A stretch of 64,000 bases of DNA, from the NCBI GenBank assembly GCA_029834535.1, contig JAQMWT010000330.1, positions 434,001 through 498,000 on the forward strand. The letters are read 5' to 3'. Of the stretch, positions 61,997 to 64,000 are shown piece after piece. Numbering within the stretch: the stretch's first letter is position 1; every line of letters starts with the position of its first letter. The DNA comes from Chrysophaeum taylorii. Its lineage: Eukaryota > Sar > Pelagophyceae > Pelagomonadales > Pelagomonadaceae. A model generated the notes under the pieces. It ran no database searches. It had not been told where the DNA came from and was given only the letters and a program-made list of their open reading frames with translations. A program made the position numbers and the translations under genes.

Positions 61997-63835
61997 TTAT
62001 GATGAACAGTGGAAGGGAGGGGTATTGTGGCGGAGGGGTCTCGCGAGGACAAGTTTCATCGCCTCGGAGTTTTTGAGGTTGTCGGCGCGGAGCGTGCGGA
62101 CGAGGGCTTTTGGGTTGAGGGCCGTCGCCGCGCAGACCGGGACTCGGTGCTTTCGGAGGGTGTAGGAGAGCTTGCCGCAGCAGCCCGCGTCGACGCGCGC
62201 GGGGTAGGAGGAGGAGCAGTTTGGCCCGAAGAAGTCGTCGTAGTGTCGTCGGATGTAGACGTCAGCGGCGGCTCTGTCGAGGATGGCCCACTCCTCGTCG
62301 ACGCAGAGGGACCCGCAACTATCCCGCAAAAAGGCAACGATTGCGCCCGCGGGCCACGGGAGCGGAGGAAGGCGCGCGGAGTAGACCTGGTCCGGGCGGA
62401 TTAGAAGGTAGTGGTCGTAGTCGGGGGCCATCTCGTAGGCCGCCAGCGCGTGGATCGCCCGCGGCGCGGCGACGCACTGTTGCTTCCGGTCGTCGCGACG
62501 ACGTCGCAGCCGGCACTCGCACAAAGACCTGTCGTCGACGTGATGCCATCCGACTTTTTTCGGTTTGAAGAGCTCGAAAATCTCGGGGGAAAGAATTCCG
62601 TAGACCTTGCGCTCGGGGTATCTCCGTGGCTTGGTCGACCAGTACGCGTCGAGCATAAAGAAAACGTCGGCATTTTCCCGGATCGGCGCGACCATCGCCT
62701 CGTATATGTTCCGGTACACGAAGGTCGCGTTGAAGGACCGCGCCTGGCCGGTGACGAGGACGGCGACAGTTTTTTTTTTAATAGCAATCGAAGCGTCGAG
62801 GGCGACACACAGAGCGCGCCGACGATGCGTCTTCGCGAACGCGTCGTTGATGCGACAGAGGGCGTTGCGACGTCTTTCGACGTCCGGCGGCAGTCGCGCG
62901 AGCAGTTCGGTCGGCGAACGCATGCGCGCCACCTCGGATTCGGGGATCCGCACGACCAGCGGCTCCCAATCGATGACGCGATCGCACGGCAGCGTCAAAC
63001 GGTCGGCGACGATAACCGGCACCGAACACGCGCCGACGGCTTCGACGAACCGGTGGGAGTACCGGTTGTGGCCGTGGACGACGAGCGAAAAATTTGAACT
63101 CGACAGCACGTCTTCGTACGTCTCCTTGGATCGCGGCGATTTTTTTCCGTCTTTGGGACCGTTGCAGACGAACTTGACGGAGGCTGGCGGCTTCCGGAAC
63201 AACCGAGCGAGGTCGCTTCTCGCGTGGCTCCGGAACCCCCACTTTTCGACGCCGTCGTGTCCGACGCACGACCCGACGAAAGATAACATAAACCTAGCCG
63301 GACGCGAACCACCACCACCACCACCTCCAAAAAGCTTCCACGAAAAATCCGTTACCGCCGGCACCATTCTGTCGATGCCCCGGATCATGCCCCCCGCGTG
63401 GCCGCCAACACCCTCGTACCCCGGCTCGGGCTCCTGGTCCCCGAGGTCGAGGTTTGTCAGCACGACGTCGTCGCGCGACAGCACGGATTCCCACGACTCC
63501 GAAAGTCGCTGCTTTCCGAACTTGAAGGCGGCCATCATCCGAACGATGTACGGCCGATATGCCGTTCGACGCGGCAACGCGAGAAAACTCTTCACACTCT
63601 GTTCGTTGCGAAGCGTGATTCGCTCGAATCGCTCCGCAGCTAAGGCTTCGAACTCGCACATCGTTCCGTTGAACAGCGACGCCGGCAGCCGTTCCCCCGT
63701 CTCGCAGAACTCCTCCTCCTCCTCCTCCTCGCACAGCTCTTTCCAGCACGTGCTTCTCTCGACGCCGCCGCCGTGGCTCTCGGGCGGCAACAACAACAAC
63801 AACAACAACAACAACACTCCCCACGACGCCATCAT
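61997..63835 (-). CDS. exostosin-type (GT47-like) glycosyltransferase fused to a second glycosyltransferase-like domain
   Basis: A 612-residue protein with a signal peptide/anchor (MMASWGVLLLLLLLLLPP), so probably Golgi. Residues about 150-340 carry exostosin blocks: VVLTNLDLGD, FMLSFVGSC, SKETYEDVLSSSNFSLVVHG, RFVEAVGACSVPVIVADR, and ARMRSPTELLARL. The C-terminal 260 residues start KKTVAVLVTGQARSFNATF and contain DHYLLIRPDQVYSARLP and DEEWAILDRAA, resembling a separate family of capsule/LPS-type transferases. The order suggests two catalytic domains in one polypeptide; substrates are unknown. The ATG at 63835 gives the hydrophobic leader. Confidence 0.75.
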   Translation of the reverse strand: MMASWGVLLLLLLLLLPPESHGGGVERSTCWKELCEEEEEEEFCETGERLPASLFNGTMCEFEALAAERFERITLRNEQSVKSFLALPRRTAYRPYIVRMMAAFKFGKQRLSESWESVLSRDDVVLTNLDLGDQEPEPGYEGVGGHAGGMIRGIDRMVPAVTDFSWKLFGGGGGGGSRPARFMLSFVGSCVGHDGVEKWGFRSHARSDLARLFRKPPASVKFVCNGPKDGKKSPRSKETYEDVLSSSNFSLVVHGHNRYSHRFVEAVGACSVPVIVADRLTLPCDRVIDWEPLVVRIPESEVARMRSPTELLARLPPDVERRRNALCRINDAFAKTHRRRALCVALDASIAIKKKTVAVLVTGQARSFNATFVYRNIYEAMVAPIRENADVFFMLDAYWSTKPRRYPERKVYGILSPEIFELFKPKKVGWHHVDDRSLCECRLRRRRDDRKQQCVAAPRAIHALAAYEMAPDYDHYLLIRPDQVYSARLPPLPWPAGAIVAFLRDSCGSLCVDEEWAILDRAAADVYIRRHYDDFFGPNCSSSYPARVDAGCCGKLSYTLRKHRVPVCAATALNPKALVRTLRADNLKNSEAMKLVLARPLRHNTPPFHCSS

Positions 63836-64000
63836 CACATCATTTTCGTCGTCGACCGCACAATAGGGTCCGGAGGTAAGGATGGATGGATGGATGGATG
63901 CCACCCCCAAAAAAGTTGTTTTTCTCTACGTTCTTATTATCCATCATCACTCAATCATCATCAGGTCGTCGTCGTCGTCGTTCTTTCCCAAGGTGATCGT
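63836..64000. other. window edge, no gene seen
   Basis: Contains GGAT and GTC short repeats upstream of the glycosyltransferase gene. Confidence 0.4.

Overview
This is nuclear DNA from a GC-rich, gene-dense eukaryote, most likely a plastid-bearing stramenopile alga. The clues are a ubiquitin carrying Asp16, Asp24 and Gln28 (as I recall from diatoms and relatives), a CNNM/CorC protein with a signal peptide followed by Ala-Leu-Ala-Pro-Pro as in bipartite plastid leaders, and the co-occurrence of mevalonate kinase, DOCK, CD36, Patched, tyrosinase and GINS/BUB3 genes. Genes are mostly intronless. The introns I can support are GT-AG and usually only about 37-79 bases long.

Layout. 1-3.7 kb is gene-poor and holds one copy of a dispersed repeat. 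3.7-15.5 kb is a dense block: F-box/Kelch, small Cys-rich protein, SAM protein, GINS subunit SLD5, a 1671-residue DOCK-type RhoGEF, cytosolic GluRS with a WHEP domain, and a RING/MYND protein. 15.7-19.0 kb is a complete but coding-degenerate copia-like LTR element with 77-base LTRs and a 5-base target duplication. 19.0-20.8 kb looks like decayed coding sequence. 20.8-31.6 kb holds lipase maturation factor, a Helitron helicase relic beside a short repeat array, an F-box membrane protein, a D-2-hydroxyacid dehydrogenase, a UbiE-type methyltransferase, a 12-unit polyubiquitin gene and a leucine-rich-repeat protein. 31.7-37.3 kb has two weakly characterised genes, a MATH protein and repeat or transposon-like debris. 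37.3-48.3 kb holds a secreted Cys-rich repeat protein, a METTL21-type methyltransferase, the CNNM/CorC protein, a five-exon Patched/NPC1-type transporter, a nitrilase-fold amidohydrolase and a MATH-BTB-SAP protein. 48.4-49.4 kb carries the second, inverted copy of the dispersed repeat. 49.4-53.8 kb holds tRNA adenosine deaminase 2, a small membrane protein, mevalonate kinase (four exons, predicted C-terminal membrane anchor) and a SET-domain methyltransferase. 53.9-56.9 kb is mostly decayed sequence with a recognisable channel pseudogene. 57.0-64.0 kb holds a tyrosinase, a CD36-family receptor, BUB3 and an exostosin-type glycosyltransferase.

The genes do not form one pathway. The theme is compaction: several neighbours share 50-100 base divergent promoters, two convergent genes have overlapping stop codons, and BUB3 starts 7 bases after the stop of the gene upstream. 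Degenerate mobile DNA is confined to a few islands between these blocks.
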